In this document: piece by piece, positions 27,829 through 35,547 of the stretch | How the letters are laid out: each line of letters begins with the position of its first letter | Position numbering within the stretch: position 1 is the stretch's first letter | Source of the DNA: Soonwooa sp032078105 | GTDB taxonomy: Bacteria > Bacteroidota > Bacteroidia > Flavobacteriales > Weeksellaceae | NCBI GenBank assembly: GCA_046269235.1 | Contig: JBJZOS010000003.1 | Span: forward strand, 322,032 to 386,031 | Direction of reading: 5' to 3' | Length of the DNA: 64,000 nt | Position numbers and translations under genes: made by a program | The notes under the pieces: model-generated | Database searches by the model: none | The model's input: only the letters and a program-made list of their open reading frames with translations | Told to the model about the DNA's origin: nothing

Positions 27829-28965
27829 TTATTTGTACAGAAAAACAAAATGCGCAGGGATATTTCCGGCTTCTGTTTTCCATTTGAATTTTCCATTTTT
27901 ATCAAAACAATACACAAATCCCATCGATACATAATTGCGAGCATCTGTCATATAGATGTCTTCCGTAATAGGATTAACCGCAATGCCATAAGGCGTTTTT
28001 ATAGCGTCTGCATAAGTTGGTTCAATGATGTTTTTAGAAATAATTTGTTCGGTTTTAATATCGATAATTCCGAAAGATTTGGTGTAGGTGTGCGTGTTGT
28101 AATTAAATTCATTACCATAATAATAGAGTTTGTCATTAACAATCGTCATCTCGCTGACCGCCACGCCAAAATCTTTTTTAACCTGTCCCGAAACGGGATC
28201 AAGTAAATATAAACTTGACGGAACCGTGTAATAATCGCCGCGAGAACTTACATAAAGATCGCCGTAATTATCTTTTTCGATATGGTGAAGATTAATCGCA
28301 ACATCTATTTTTCTTAATTCTTTAAATGTTGTTAAATCTACTTCCGATACGGTTTTATCATAATTCGGAAAACGATAACCACCCGAATTGGCGACATAAA
28401 GTCTATTCCCGATTATTTGCATTTCTTCAGGTTGATAACCAACTGTTACCTCTCTGGTAATCGCCAAAGAAAGTGTATCTATCTCCACGACTTTACCGAT
28501 TGGCGCGTTAGGGTCCAAAACCACTGGACCAGCATAACTACTGGCATAGGCTTTCCCATCTTTGAAGGTCATATAACGGCAGTTTTGAAGTTTAATCGTT
28601 TTGATACGTTTGGCGGTTTTAGCATCGAGAACTTCAATTTTGTTTGAAACATTAACCACAACATACATTTTGCTGCCATATATTTTAATATCGTTACCAA
28701 CATCCCCCAATTCTTTAACCACTTCGGGATTAATATCGGCGTAGATATTTCGGTGATAAGTTCCTGTCGCATAGTCGAAATAATCCAAAGTCGACTTGTT
28801 ACTTCCCATATTACCTTCATTTAAAAGATAGAAACCTTTGATAGCGGTATTTTGAGGTGGTTCTAGACCAGATTCTACTTCGGGGCGAACAATAACATCA
28901 TCCGTTCGACAAGAAAAAATCAACAATAAAAGTGAAAATGAAAAATATAGTTTTAGATATTTCAT
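27829..28965 (-). CDS. YncE/DUF5074-type beta-propeller lipoprotein, BtuG-like
   Basis: 378 aa with lipobox IFSC (Cys19), then repeated blades of about 45 residues (FYLLNEGNMGSNKSTLDYFD, GNDIKIYGSKMYVVVNVSNK, EVLDAKTAKRIKTIKL, LYVANSGGYRFPNY). The layout matches the seven-bladed surface lipoprotein BtuG of Bacteroides, known to bind cobalamin and hand it to BtuB. Here it follows the receptor gene with a four-base overlap and lies under a cobalamin riboswitch, supporting the same role. Orthology to BtuG is inferred from fold and context, not from an alignment. Confidence 0.75.
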   Translation of the reverse strand: MKYLKLYFSFSLLLLIFSCRTDDVIVRPEVESGLEPPQNTAIKGFYLLNEGNMGSNKSTLDYFDYATGTYHRNIYADINPEVVKELGDVGNDIKIYGSKMYVVVNVSNKIEVLDAKTAKRIKTIKLQNCRYMTFKDGKAYASSYAGPVVLDPNAPIGKVVEIDTLSLAITREVTVGYQPEEMQIIGNRLYVANSGGYRFPNYDKTVSEVDLTTFKELRKIDVAINLHHIEKDNYGDLYVSSRGDYYTVPSSLYLLDPVSGQVKKDFGVAVSEMTIVNDKLYYYGNEFNYNTHTYTKSFGIIDIKTEQIISKNIIEPTYADAIKTPYGIAVNPITEDIYMTDARNYVSMGFVYCFDKNGKFKWKTEAGNIPAHFVFLYK

Positions 28966-30986
28966 AAAGTGTAATTAAGGATAAGACGGAAACTTCTGCC
29001 AGGCATCGGAAAATTGATAACCACGTCGTAATACTGATTGAAAATATTGCTCAGCTCCAAACTTGCTTTAAACTGCTGCTGCTTCCATCGGAAGATTTTT
29101 TGCACCGACAAATCGTGCGTATACCAAGGTTGCACATAGTTGTACTTAATATTATCTTGGTTAACGTCATAACGCTCGCCAACATAGATTGCGCTGTAGT
29201 TAAAACTCCAGTCTTTATAGTCCGCCATCATCGTGAAAGTCCCACTGTGCCACGGCGTATACGGAATTTGATTTTTATAAAACGTATCTCCAGGATCGCT
29301 AACATCCTGCGCTTTTTGATAAGTGTAGGAAAGCAATGGTTTTAGTTTTACATTTCCAATTTTAATAGTAGACTGTAGGTTAACGTCCACACCTCGGATC
29401 TCTACACGTCCAAGATTCATCATCAACCAACGGAACATACTACCATTAGGCGCTGCAACAATTTTGTCCAAAACTTCATTGTAGTAAGCATCAGCTTTTA
29501 AATAAAATTCTCGAAAAAAATCATTTCTAAAATTTTTATGATAGGTAAAACCGACATCGTATTGCGTGGTATATTCCGGTTTCAAATAGGTATTTCCGAT
29601 GTTGGTATAATACAAATCATTAAAAGTTGGCATTCTAAAAATCCGTTTATAAAAAGCTCTTAACGTTAAATCTTTAGTATAGAAAGGCTGATAAGCAGCA
29701 TATAGAGCGGGCGTCCATTCGCGTCGATCTGGCGATTTTGCATTTTTTTCAACATTTTCATGCACGAAAGTTCCTAGAAGACTTCCCATAAAACGTAGTC
29801 GATTCCATTGATAAGTTGACGCTAAAGCCACCAAATTCGTGTATCTTGTCGGATATGAAAAATTCACCAAATTGGCATCCAAATTATTAAATTGGAAATC
29901 ACCATTAAGACTGATATCCCAGTTCGGTGTAATCGTGTAGAGGTTAGAAGAACTAAGGTAAACTTCGCGCTGGATATAAGAATTCTCGGATCTTATTACA
30001 TATTCTGTGCGCACCGTGTCCGCATAATACGTGTAATCGTAGGCGAACTTAGCTTTAAGTTGAGTTTCGAATTTTGGAAAAATTTTCTTTCTAAAAGTGG
30101 CCTGGACAAAGTAATTATCGTCCGTTATTCGAGAACCACGAGCTCCAAATCTACCATTAACAATGGCCGCAGGAATACCACGGTTAGAGTTGTAGGCGTA
30201 CCCACGAATATTCCAAGTACCGTTACGGATGGTGCCATTTAGTGTGGTTTCGAAACGTCTGGCTTTAATATCCGAATCCTGTCTTTTTGCAATCGTGTCA
30301 TAAGCAATCGCACCATCTGGATATCTTTTGAAATACCGAAACTTGTATACGCCGTTACTTTCCAAATATTCGGAGCTAAAACTCATCGCAACTTTGTCTG
30401 ACAGTTTTTGCTCTAGTCGAAAAGATGGATTAAATAATTGTATCGTACTATTTTTGAGACGAATAGAAAGATTCGTTTTTCTGTCACCAGCAAAAGAAGG
30501 CGTTTTGGGTTGAAGATAAATGGCACTTGCTGAAGCAAAATCTTTGGCAGGTTGGAAAATTTCACTTTTTTGACCATTATACAAGCTAATAGCCTCGATA
30601 TCGTCCAAGGAATAACGTCCCAGATCTACCACACCATTTTGTGCATTTCCGAGTTGGATGCCATCGTAAAAAACACCAACATGCTGACTTCCCAAACTTC
30701 GCACATTAATGGTTTTGAGTCCGCCGATGCCACCATAATCTTTAATCTGCACTCCCGAAAAATAACGTAAAGCATCTGCAACTGACACGCTGCTCAACCT
30801 TTGTAAGTCTTCACCTGTCAAGGTTTGCGCCGGAATTACATCCTTCAAATCGCGTTTGAAGAGAATAACTTCCGCAATTTCTTTTTTGGAAATACTGTCT
30901 TTACGCTGTCCAAAAACCAAAGTCGTCGCGAAAAAAGCCACAAGAAATGCCGCTCGAAAAATCGGTAAAAAAAGTCGGGTCACCAT
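28962..30986 (-). CDS. btuB: TonB-dependent outer-membrane cobalamin receptor, BtuB-like
   Basis: Outer-membrane active transporter for corrinoids. The first codon of the longest frame (31055) is GTG and precedes a poor leader. The ATG at 30986 starts a proper signal peptide (VTRLFLPIFRAAFLVAFF, ending VFGQ), giving 674 aa. The plug domain follows (about 45-160; LTGEDLQRLSSVSVADALRY, VRSLGSQHVGVFYDG, DIEAISLYNGQ), then a 22-strand barrel ending in the aromatic terminus SFRLILNYTL. The cobalamin riboswitch 110 bases upstream fixes the likely substrate. Inner-membrane BtuCDF genes are not in this window. Confidence 0.88.
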   Translation of the reverse strand: MVTRLFLPIFRAAFLVAFFATTLVFGQRKDSISKKEIAEVILFKRDLKDVIPAQTLTGEDLQRLSSVSVADALRYFSGVQIKDYGGIGGLKTINVRSLGSQHVGVFYDGIQLGNAQNGVVDLGRYSLDDIEAISLYNGQKSEIFQPAKDFASASAIYLQPKTPSFAGDRKTNLSIRLKNSTIQLFNPSFRLEQKLSDKVAMSFSSEYLESNGVYKFRYFKRYPDGAIAYDTIAKRQDSDIKARRFETTLNGTIRNGTWNIRGYAYNSNRGIPAAIVNGRFGARGSRITDDNYFVQATFRKKIFPKFETQLKAKFAYDYTYYADTVRTEYVIRSENSYIQREVYLSSSNLYTITPNWDISLNGDFQFNNLDANLVNFSYPTRYTNLVALASTYQWNRLRFMGSLLGTFVHENVEKNAKSPDRREWTPALYAAYQPFYTKDLTLRAFYKRIFRMPTFNDLYYTNIGNTYLKPEYTTQYDVGFTYHKNFRNDFFREFYLKADAYYNEVLDKIVAAPNGSMFRWLMMNLGRVEIRGVDVNLQSTIKIGNVKLKPLLSYTYQKAQDVSDPGDTFYKNQIPYTPWHSGTFTMMADYKDWSFNYSAIYVGERYDVNQDNIKYNYVQPWYTHDLSVQKIFRWKQQQFKASLELSNIFNQYYDVVINFPMPGRSFRLILNYTL

Positions 30987-31094
30987 TAGCTCATTTAGAT
31001 TAATGATGACGCTAATGGAAAATAAGAATACAAAGTAACTGTACAAAAACTGCACAATAACTTCGTTGTTCTAGGCTTTATTCCACGAAAGCGT

Positions 31095-31270
31095 CAAACG
31101 TTAAACGTCCTGGCAGATCTTCTGACTTACTTCATTTTCGGAATCCTTCCCATTCTAAAAACAGTGGATCTAATTTCCGAAAAACTTTTGCGAAGCTTAC
31201 AGCAGCGGGTCTGTCTGGGATTTTCACCCAGTTCCCTTTTAAAGCTTTTTAGGGCTCACCAGTTGTGCAA
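31095..31270 (-). ncRNA. cobalamin riboswitch
   Basis: Read on the minus strand, the full consensus order is present: CTGGTGAGCCC; GGGAACTGGGTGAAAATCCC; CAGACCCGCTGCTGTAAGC; a CCACTG ... AATGGGAAGG pair; and the B12 box AAGTCAGAAGATCTGCC at 31111-31127. It sits directly upstream of the BtuB-like gene and is expected to shut off expression of the four-gene operon when adenosylcobalamin or a related corrinoid is abundant. After the B12 box the sequence AACGTTTAACGTTTGACG could form part of the expression platform. Confidence 0.93.
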
Positions 31271-31294
31271 AAGTATTAAATTTTTGTTAGACAA
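31268..31294 (-). promoter_or_regulatory. promoter of the B12-uptake operon
   Basis: On the minus strand, TTG (31294-31292), 16 bases, then TACTTTTG (31275-31268), close to the Bacteroidota consensus TTG-N17-20-TAnnTTTG. Transcription would start near 31262, so the aptamer begins almost at the first transcribed base. Confidence 0.5.
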
Positions 31295-31368
31295 GAAAGT
31301 CCTTTCCGTTATTGTCCAAAATCAAAAATTATTTTCCTTATTTTAAAATATTAAAGAAAATTTTTACC

Positions 31369-31392
31369 ATAATAATAATAATAATAATAATA
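31369..31392. repeat. ATA trinucleotide repeat
   Basis: Eight tandem ATA units in the divergent region between the B12 operon and acpH. It is about 75 bases upstream of the predicted B12-operon promoter and about 90 bases upstream of the acpH ATG. Confidence 0.85.
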
Positions 31393-31481
31393 TTCTCGTT
31401 GTACAAAGACAACACTTAAAAGAAATAAATTACTTACATTGTATTTACTTTTATAAATTTAAAAAATCGTACAACATTATA

Positions 31482-32048
31482 ATGAATTATCTTGCACACT
31501 CCTATTTATCCTTTACTGACGGGCAACTTGTCGGGAATATGATTGCAGATTTCATCAAAAATAATGAGCGCGAAAACTTCCCTCGAGAAATCCAAAAAGG
31601 CATCAAATTACATCGTGCCATTGATAGTTTTACAGATACACATCCCGCAGTATCGCAAGCTAAAAAAGTATTTAGTCCTTTGGTAAGACTTTATGCTGGG
31701 GCTTTTGTTGATGTTGCGTTCGATTTTTTTGTGGCGCATGCTATGTCGGATGAAGCACTTTTTAAGCATTCTCAAAAAGTCTACAAAAGTCTTTGGCAGT
31801 ACGAAGAATGGCTTCCCGAAAATTTTAAAATCATGCTTAAAAAAATGGAAGAGGACAATTGGTTGTACAATTATCGCGAGGATTGGGGGATCAAGTTTAG
31901 CATGAAAAATGTCCTCAACAAAGCCAAATATTTGGAAAAAGACATTCCCGTTTTTGAAGCATTTTTAAGTCATAAAAAAGAAATCGGAAAAGAATTTGAT
32001 ATGTTCTTTCCCGATATGAAATCTCATGTTGAGACATTGTATTTATGA
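31482..32048 (+). CDS. acpH: acyl carrier protein phosphodiesterase family protein
   Basis: The family (DUF479/AcpH) removes the 4'-phosphopantetheine group from holo-ACP. The N-terminal signature MNYLAHSYLS is present, followed by GNMIADFIK, GIKLHRAIDSFTDTHP and YAGAFVDVAFDFFVA, which hold the conserved His and Asp residues of this HD-like helical fold. The length of 188 aa is normal. It is monocistronic and convergent with the DinB gene; the gap between their stops is 30 bases, with no obvious strong hairpin. Confidence 0.88.
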   Translation: MNYLAHSYLSFTDGQLVGNMIADFIKNNERENFPREIQKGIKLHRAIDSFTDTHPAVSQAKKVFSPLVRLYAGAFVDVAFDFFVAHAMSDEALFKHSQKVYKSLWQYEEWLPENFKIMLKKMEEDNWLYNYREDWGIKFSMKNVLNKAKYLEKDIPVFEAFLSHKKEIGKEFDMFFPDMKSHVETLYL

Positions 32049-32078
32049 CTTATTTTTTTGCGGAAAATATTTCGCGCT

Positions 32079-32582
32079 TTAAAGTTTCGACAAATACCGT
32101 TCATCGATAATGTTAAGATGATGAATATTGTGACCTACAATTAGTTTTCCGATGGTTTCAACACTTAAAGCATTGCCGTTGGCAACACCTTTTAATTGCA
32201 AATTTTCTTCTGACAAATCATCAAAAAATATGATACTCCCCTTCCTTACAAAAGAAAATTCGTCGATCAGGTTTTCAATACTTCTGTCGTTAGCGTGAGA
32301 ATTTTTAGCCCAAAGTTCTTCATCAAAACCTGGCAATTCTGTTTGATCTTGCCTTGCAAAAGTCATGGCACGATACGCAAAAACTTTCTCGGTATCTATT
32401 AAATGTTGCAATAATTCTTTAAGCGTCCATTTGCCATTGTCATAAGCAAAAAGCCCTTGCTCCTCGGTTAAATCACTGAAAATACCAAAGGTTTTTCCGC
32501 CTGAAGTGTCTAGCGCATCAATCCATTCTTCGTCTGGAACCAAATCCAAATAGCCTTGGATATATTTATCGAAATCTGTCAT
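32079..32582 (-). CDS. DinB-family putative metal-dependent hydrolase
   Basis: 167 aa, four-helix DinB/YfiT-like fold. The pattern NGKWTLKELLQHLIDTEKVFAYRAM places one candidate metal histidine, and LIVGHNIHHLNIIDERYL supplies further histidines, the typical arrangement of three His in the family. The specific substrate is unknown; several members are thiol-dependent transferases or are stress-induced. It is the last gene of the minus-strand run from GNAT/nadE, 35 bases after the preceding GNAT gene. Confidence 0.85.
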   Translation of the reverse strand: MTDFDKYIQGYLDLVPDEEWIDALDTSGGKTFGIFSDLTEEQGLFAYDNGKWTLKELLQHLIDTEKVFAYRAMTFARQDQTELPGFDEELWAKNSHANDRSIENLIDEFSFVRKGSIIFFDDLSEENLQLKGVANGNALSVETIGKLIVGHNIHHLNIIDERYLSKL

Positions 32583-32617
32583 AGTTATAGTTTTTGAATA
32601 TTATTTAAAGATAACAT

Positions 32618-33058
32618 TTATTCTATAACCCATTCGTAAAAATTAACATCATCATATTTTTTGAAGCCACAGGCAGGATACAACTGGTTACCAATTTCGT
32701 TTTGCTTACCTGTTTCCAGCAACATTCCACATGCATTTGTATCGCGACAAAGCTCTTTGGCTGCTTCTAGCAAGGCTTTAGAATAAGCTTTTCCACGATA
32801 ATTTTCCGCGACAAATAAATCGTTTAACAACCAATAACGTTGCATTCTTGTGGATGAAAAAATAGGAAATAATTGCACAAAACCTACCACATGATTTTCG
32901 AATTCTGCCACAAAAATTTCGGATTCGTTATTTTTGATTCTTTCTTTTAAAAAAACTTTTGCAGCTTCGACATCAGAATTTTTATGATAAAATATTCGAT
33001 AGCTATCAAACAATTTTGACAAAGCATCCAAGTCTTTGATATCAACTTTCCTAATCAT
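32618..33058 (-). CDS. GNAT family N-acetyltransferase
   Basis: 146 aa, complete GNAT fold. The acetyl-CoA site is seen in LNDLFVAENYRGKAYSKALLEAA (motif A, with RGKAYS in place of the usual Q/RxxGxG/A), followed by GMLLETGKQNEIGNQLYPACGF in motif B. The acceptor is unknown. It starts one base after the barstar stop, so it is cotranscribed with the barnase/barstar module. Whether it is functionally tied to it is unclear. Confidence 0.85.
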   Translation of the reverse strand: MIRKVDIKDLDALSKLFDSYRIFYHKNSDVEAAKVFLKERIKNNESEIFVAEFENHVVGFVQLFPIFSSTRMQRYWLLNDLFVAENYRGKAYSKALLEAAKELCRDTNACGMLLETGKQNEIGNQLYPACGFKKYDDVNFYEWVIE

Positions 33059-33059
33059 A

Positions 33060-33380
33060 TTAATCTGTTAAATCGTCTTCTAAATCGGCATCTTCATCAT
33101 CTTCGAATTGCTCCAAATAATATGAAAACGTGAAGCCTTCCACCTCTTCTTCAGCATCTTCCAAAGTTGTTAAAAGATCTTCAAAAGTCTCCAATTGATC
33201 AACTGTCATGTTAACAAATTCGATATGAAGAGGCATTTCTAAATCGCCCGAAATAACGTCGTACAGAGCATCTAGATTATCTCCAAAATAATCTGGAAGT
33301 GTTAATTTAGTTTTTAATTGAGCATAAAAATCTTCGTAGTCCCCCAAATCTACAAAGTCGATATATATTGTTTTTTCCAT
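33060..33380 (-). CDS. barstar-family ribonuclease inhibitor
   Basis: Cytosolic inhibitor that should plug the active site of the barnase-like RNase encoded upstream. Of 106 aa, the first 90 follow the barstar fold: IYIDFVDLGDYEDFYAQL, LPDYFGDNLDALYDVISGDL (the helix pair equivalent to barstar Tyr29-Asp39, with YFGDNLDALYD carrying the acidic contacts), then VDQLETFEDLLTTLEDAEEE. The tail after about 90 is strongly acidic (FEDDEDADLEDD). It is 27 bases downstream of the tiny lipoprotein gene and cotranscribed with the RNase, so inhibitor should always be made alongside toxin. Confidence 0.88.
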   Translation of the reverse strand: MEKTIYIDFVDLGDYEDFYAQLKTKLTLPDYFGDNLDALYDVISGDLEMPLHIEFVNMTVDQLETFEDLLTTLEDAEEEVEGFTFSYYLEQFEDDEDADLEDDLTD

Positions 33381-33407
33381 AGTATTAAAATTTCCAATGT
33401 TTTGTTT

Positions 33408-33521
33408 TTAAATTCCTACCAATGATTGAATTAAAATTGCAACTTCTTTCTTGGCAAGTTTTGCAACTTCTTTCTCTTTTTGGCAAGAAAATAAAACCAA
33501 CACGACAATTAACCATCGCAT
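33408..33521 (-). CDS. tiny lipoprotein (37 aa) between barnase and barstar
   Basis: A short reading frame, MRWLIVVLVLFSCQKEKE..., whose ATG overlaps the RNase stop codon by one base (TAATG), the same coupling used elsewhere in this window. The first twelve residues form a lipoprotein signal with lipobox LFSC (Cys13). The mature 25-residue chain contains a repeated KEVA unit (EKEVAKLAKKEVAIL) and a hydrophobic end (IQSLVGI). At DNA level this is an exact direct repeat of AGAAAGAAGTTGCAA. Coding status is supported by the signal and coupling, not by homology. Size and position recall colicin-release lipoproteins, but that is only an analogy. Confidence 0.55.
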   Translation of the reverse strand: MRWLIVVLVLFSCQKEKEVAKLAKKEVAILIQSLVGI

Positions 33522-34072
33522 TATTGTTCTTGAAAAGTTTTGTAATGATCGGTTGTTACGAAGATTAATCCATCGTTGCTAAAAACAACTCTGTCAGCAT
33601 TTCGGCGTCCACAATTGTAGTTAAGATCTGCTTCGTAATAGTTACGTCCTTTTTGCGTTGGCAGATTTTTTTCACGGTTTGTAAATTTGTCTCCGCCAAT
33701 AGCTCGTCCTGGCAAAACATCACAAAGATTTCCTTTGCTAGCCTCCCACCCCGAAGATTTCGCTGCTTTTTTGGTGATGTAATAATCAGGAAGTTTTTGA
33801 TGCGTTTTAAGATAAGCTACAACAACCGATTGTTTTGTCAGCTCATCAATTGATTGTCCGCTATAATTATTAGAAGACTTTTTGTTATTGTTTTCAGTTC
33901 CTTTTTTTGATTTTTCTTCTTGATTAAAATCTGAATTTTGACGATTATCCTTTGTCGTAATTTCTGTGTCTACAGCATTATCAGATTTTGGAGGATTAAT
34001 GACATACATCACCGCAATCCCAGCCAAGGCGCCAAAAAAGAAGAATAAAAATGTTTTAAGTTTTGGATTCAT
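33521..34072 (-). CDS. barnase-like ribonuclease with N-terminal membrane segment
   Basis: Guanyl-preferring RNase of the microbial N1/T1/barnase fold. Residues 1-26 (MNPKLKTFLFFFFGALAGIA...) form a signal anchor or uncleaved signal, followed by a low-complexity polar linker (about 30-75). The catalytic domain (about 75-183) matches barnase closely: LPDYYITKKAAKSSGW, KGNLCDVLPGRAIGGD, then YYEADLNYNCGRRNADR and TTDHYKTF. All catalytic residues are present with barnase spacing: Glu147 (Glu73), Arg157 (Arg83), Arg161 (Arg87), His176 (His102). Two cysteines (117, 154) are absent from classical barnase and could form a disulphide, which fits export. The gene starts 9 bases after nadE. Confidence 0.92.
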   Translation of the reverse strand: MNPKLKTFLFFFFGALAGIAVMYVINPPKSDNAVDTEITTKDNRQNSDFNQEEKSKKGTENNNKKSSNNYSGQSIDELTKQSVVVAYLKTHQKLPDYYITKKAAKSSGWEASKGNLCDVLPGRAIGGDKFTNREKNLPTQKGRNYYEADLNYNCGRRNADRVVFSNDGLIFVTTDHYKTFQEQ

Positions 34073-34081
34073 TAAAAAAAA

Positions 34082-34873
34082 TTAAGATTTATAGTCCTCT
34101 GGAATATCACAAACAGGAATTGGATTAATCTTATGCAAGGTCGCACGATGCATTTTTTGATACTTTTCGAAAACTTCACGTTGTCGTCCTTCAAAATAAT
34201 CAGGTGTTAAACTTTGATCTTGCTCCATCGCCCACTCTAGCTCTGGATAAGTTGCACCAATCTGCTGTTCGTCAGTTCTTTCAACATCCCAAAGACCGTC
34301 TGTTGGTATCGCTTTTTGGATACTTTCGATAATATCAAGATGTCTTGCGAGCTCATAGATTTGTGTTTTGTATAAGTCAGCTATTGGCGAAATATCCACG
34401 CCGCCATCGCCATATTTTGTAAAAAATCCGACACCAAAATCTTCCACTTTGTTCCCCGTTCCTGTTACCAATAGTCCATGAATTTGTCCATAATAATACA
34501 AAGTCAACATCCTAAGTCGCGAACGAGAATTGGCTAACGCCAATTGCTCTGCGGGAAAATCTTGGTCTTTAACATCAACAGTTTTTTGAAACGTATCAAA
34601 TGTCGGTGTCAAATCCACGCGAAAACCTTCAACATTGGGAAATTTTGATTTTAAATCTTCGATATGATCTTGCGCTCGATTGACTTGATCCTCCTTTTGA
34701 CGGATTGGCATCTCTAACAATAAAACTTTAAGACCTGTTTTTGCGGCCAACATCGACACAACGGCAGAATCTATACCGCCAGAAACGCCAACTACAAAGC
34801 CCTTCATCCCAGAATTTTGTGCGTAATCTTTAAGCCAGTTAACAATATGATTAATTATTTTTTCGGATTGCAT
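34082..34873 (-). CDS. nadE: NAD+ synthase (ammonia-dependent)
   Basis: Final step of NAD+ synthesis, amidating deamido-NAD+ using ATP and ammonia in the cytosol. The PP-loop SGGIDSAVVSMLA lies near residue 30, and the family blocks LVTGTGNKVEDFGVGFFTKYGDGGVDISPIADLYK-type are present (conserved NKVED and GDGGVD). The length of 263 aa shows the single-domain form without a glutaminase domain. It is preceded by a GNAT gene (30-base gap) and followed at 9 bases by the barnase-like gene, so a housekeeping enzyme and a toxic RNase share a transcript. Confidence 0.95.
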   Translation of the reverse strand: MQSEKIINHIVNWLKDYAQNSGMKGFVVGVSGGIDSAVVSMLAAKTGLKVLLLEMPIRQKEDQVNRAQDHIEDLKSKFPNVEGFRVDLTPTFDTFQKTVDVKDQDFPAEQLALANSRSRLRMLTLYYYGQIHGLLVTGTGNKVEDFGVGFFTKYGDGGVDISPIADLYKTQIYELARHLDIIESIQKAIPTDGLWDVERTDEQQIGATYPELEWAMEQDQSLTPDYFEGRQREVFEKYQKMHRATLHKINPIPVCDIPEDYKS

Positions 34874-34903
34874 TTTACTTAGTTTATTTATTTTTTTAAA
34901 AAT

Positions 34904-35434
34904 TTAATTCGGTTTAGAGGTCAATTCATACCAAAAACAATCGCCCTCCGGTTCTGTAAAAGTTGCCGTTTTAGTAAAACCTAATTTAGTAAGAACACGA
35001 TTGGAAGCGCCATTTTCGCAATGTGCGTAGGCATAAAGTTTTTTAAGTTTCATCTCATCAAAAAATTTATCGACAAAAGCTTTTCCTGTTTCGGAAGCGT
35101 AAGCTTTGCCCCAAACTTCGGGAAGAAAACGATAACCTAATTCGTAAAAATCTTTGAAACCGTTAATTTGAGAGTCGTTGAATTTGAGGCCACTCCAGCC
35201 GACTAACAATCCTGTATCTTTTTCAACAACAGCAAATCTGCCAATGCCAAAACGCGCATATTGATCACGAATCATCTCTATAACTTTCAAAGATTCTTCT
35301 TGAGCGGTTAAAGCTGGCATCCCGATGTACTTCATAACTTCTGGATTGCTATCCAAAAGATACAGCCTATCAGCATCTTGCATCTCTAAAGGTCTTAAAA
35401 TTAATCTTTCGGTTTCGAAGGTGTTGAGCAACAT
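34904..35434 (-). CDS. GNAT family N-acetyltransferase (RimJ/RimL type)
   Basis: 176 aa starting with the ribosomal-protein-acetyltransferase-like block FETERLILRPLEMQDADRLY. Then come LVGWSGLKFN, ELGYRFLPEVWGKAYASETG (acetyl-CoA-binding motif) and ENGASNRVLTKLGFTK at the end. The true acceptor is unknown; family members acetylate protein N-termini, antibiotics or small metabolites. It is the first gene of the minus-strand nadE-barnase-barstar unit. The gldB promoter elements overlap its start region on the other strand. Confidence 0.88.
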   Translation of the reverse strand: MLLNTFETERLILRPLEMQDADRLYLLDSNPEVMKYIGMPALTAQEESLKVIEMIRDQYARFGIGRFAVVEKDTGLLVGWSGLKFNDSQINGFKDFYELGYRFLPEVWGKAYASETGKAFVDKFFDEMKLKKLYAYAHCENGASNRVLTKLGFTKTATFTEPEGDCFWYELTSKPN

Positions 35435-35451
35435 TAAAATTCTTATTTTTG
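35424..35451 (+). promoter_or_regulatory. promoter of gldBC
   Basis: TTG at 35424-35426, 17 bases, then TATTTTTG at 35444-35451: an exact match to the Bacteroidota housekeeping promoter TTG-N17-TAnnTTTG. It overlaps the first codons of the divergent GNAT gene. The leader to the gldB ATG would be about 90 bases. Confidence 0.65.
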
Positions 35452-35547
35452 TAGTTTCAAATTCTTGAGTAAAATTAAAGATTATTTTCTAGCCTACTTT
35501 AGAGAAAATTTGATTTTTAAAAGAAAGTTTACAAAAGTATCTAAAAA

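Noticed and set aside
31041..31055. GTG start giving a receptor of 697 aa
   Set aside because: The extra N-terminal stretch breaks the signal peptide; the ATG at 30986 begins a normal one.
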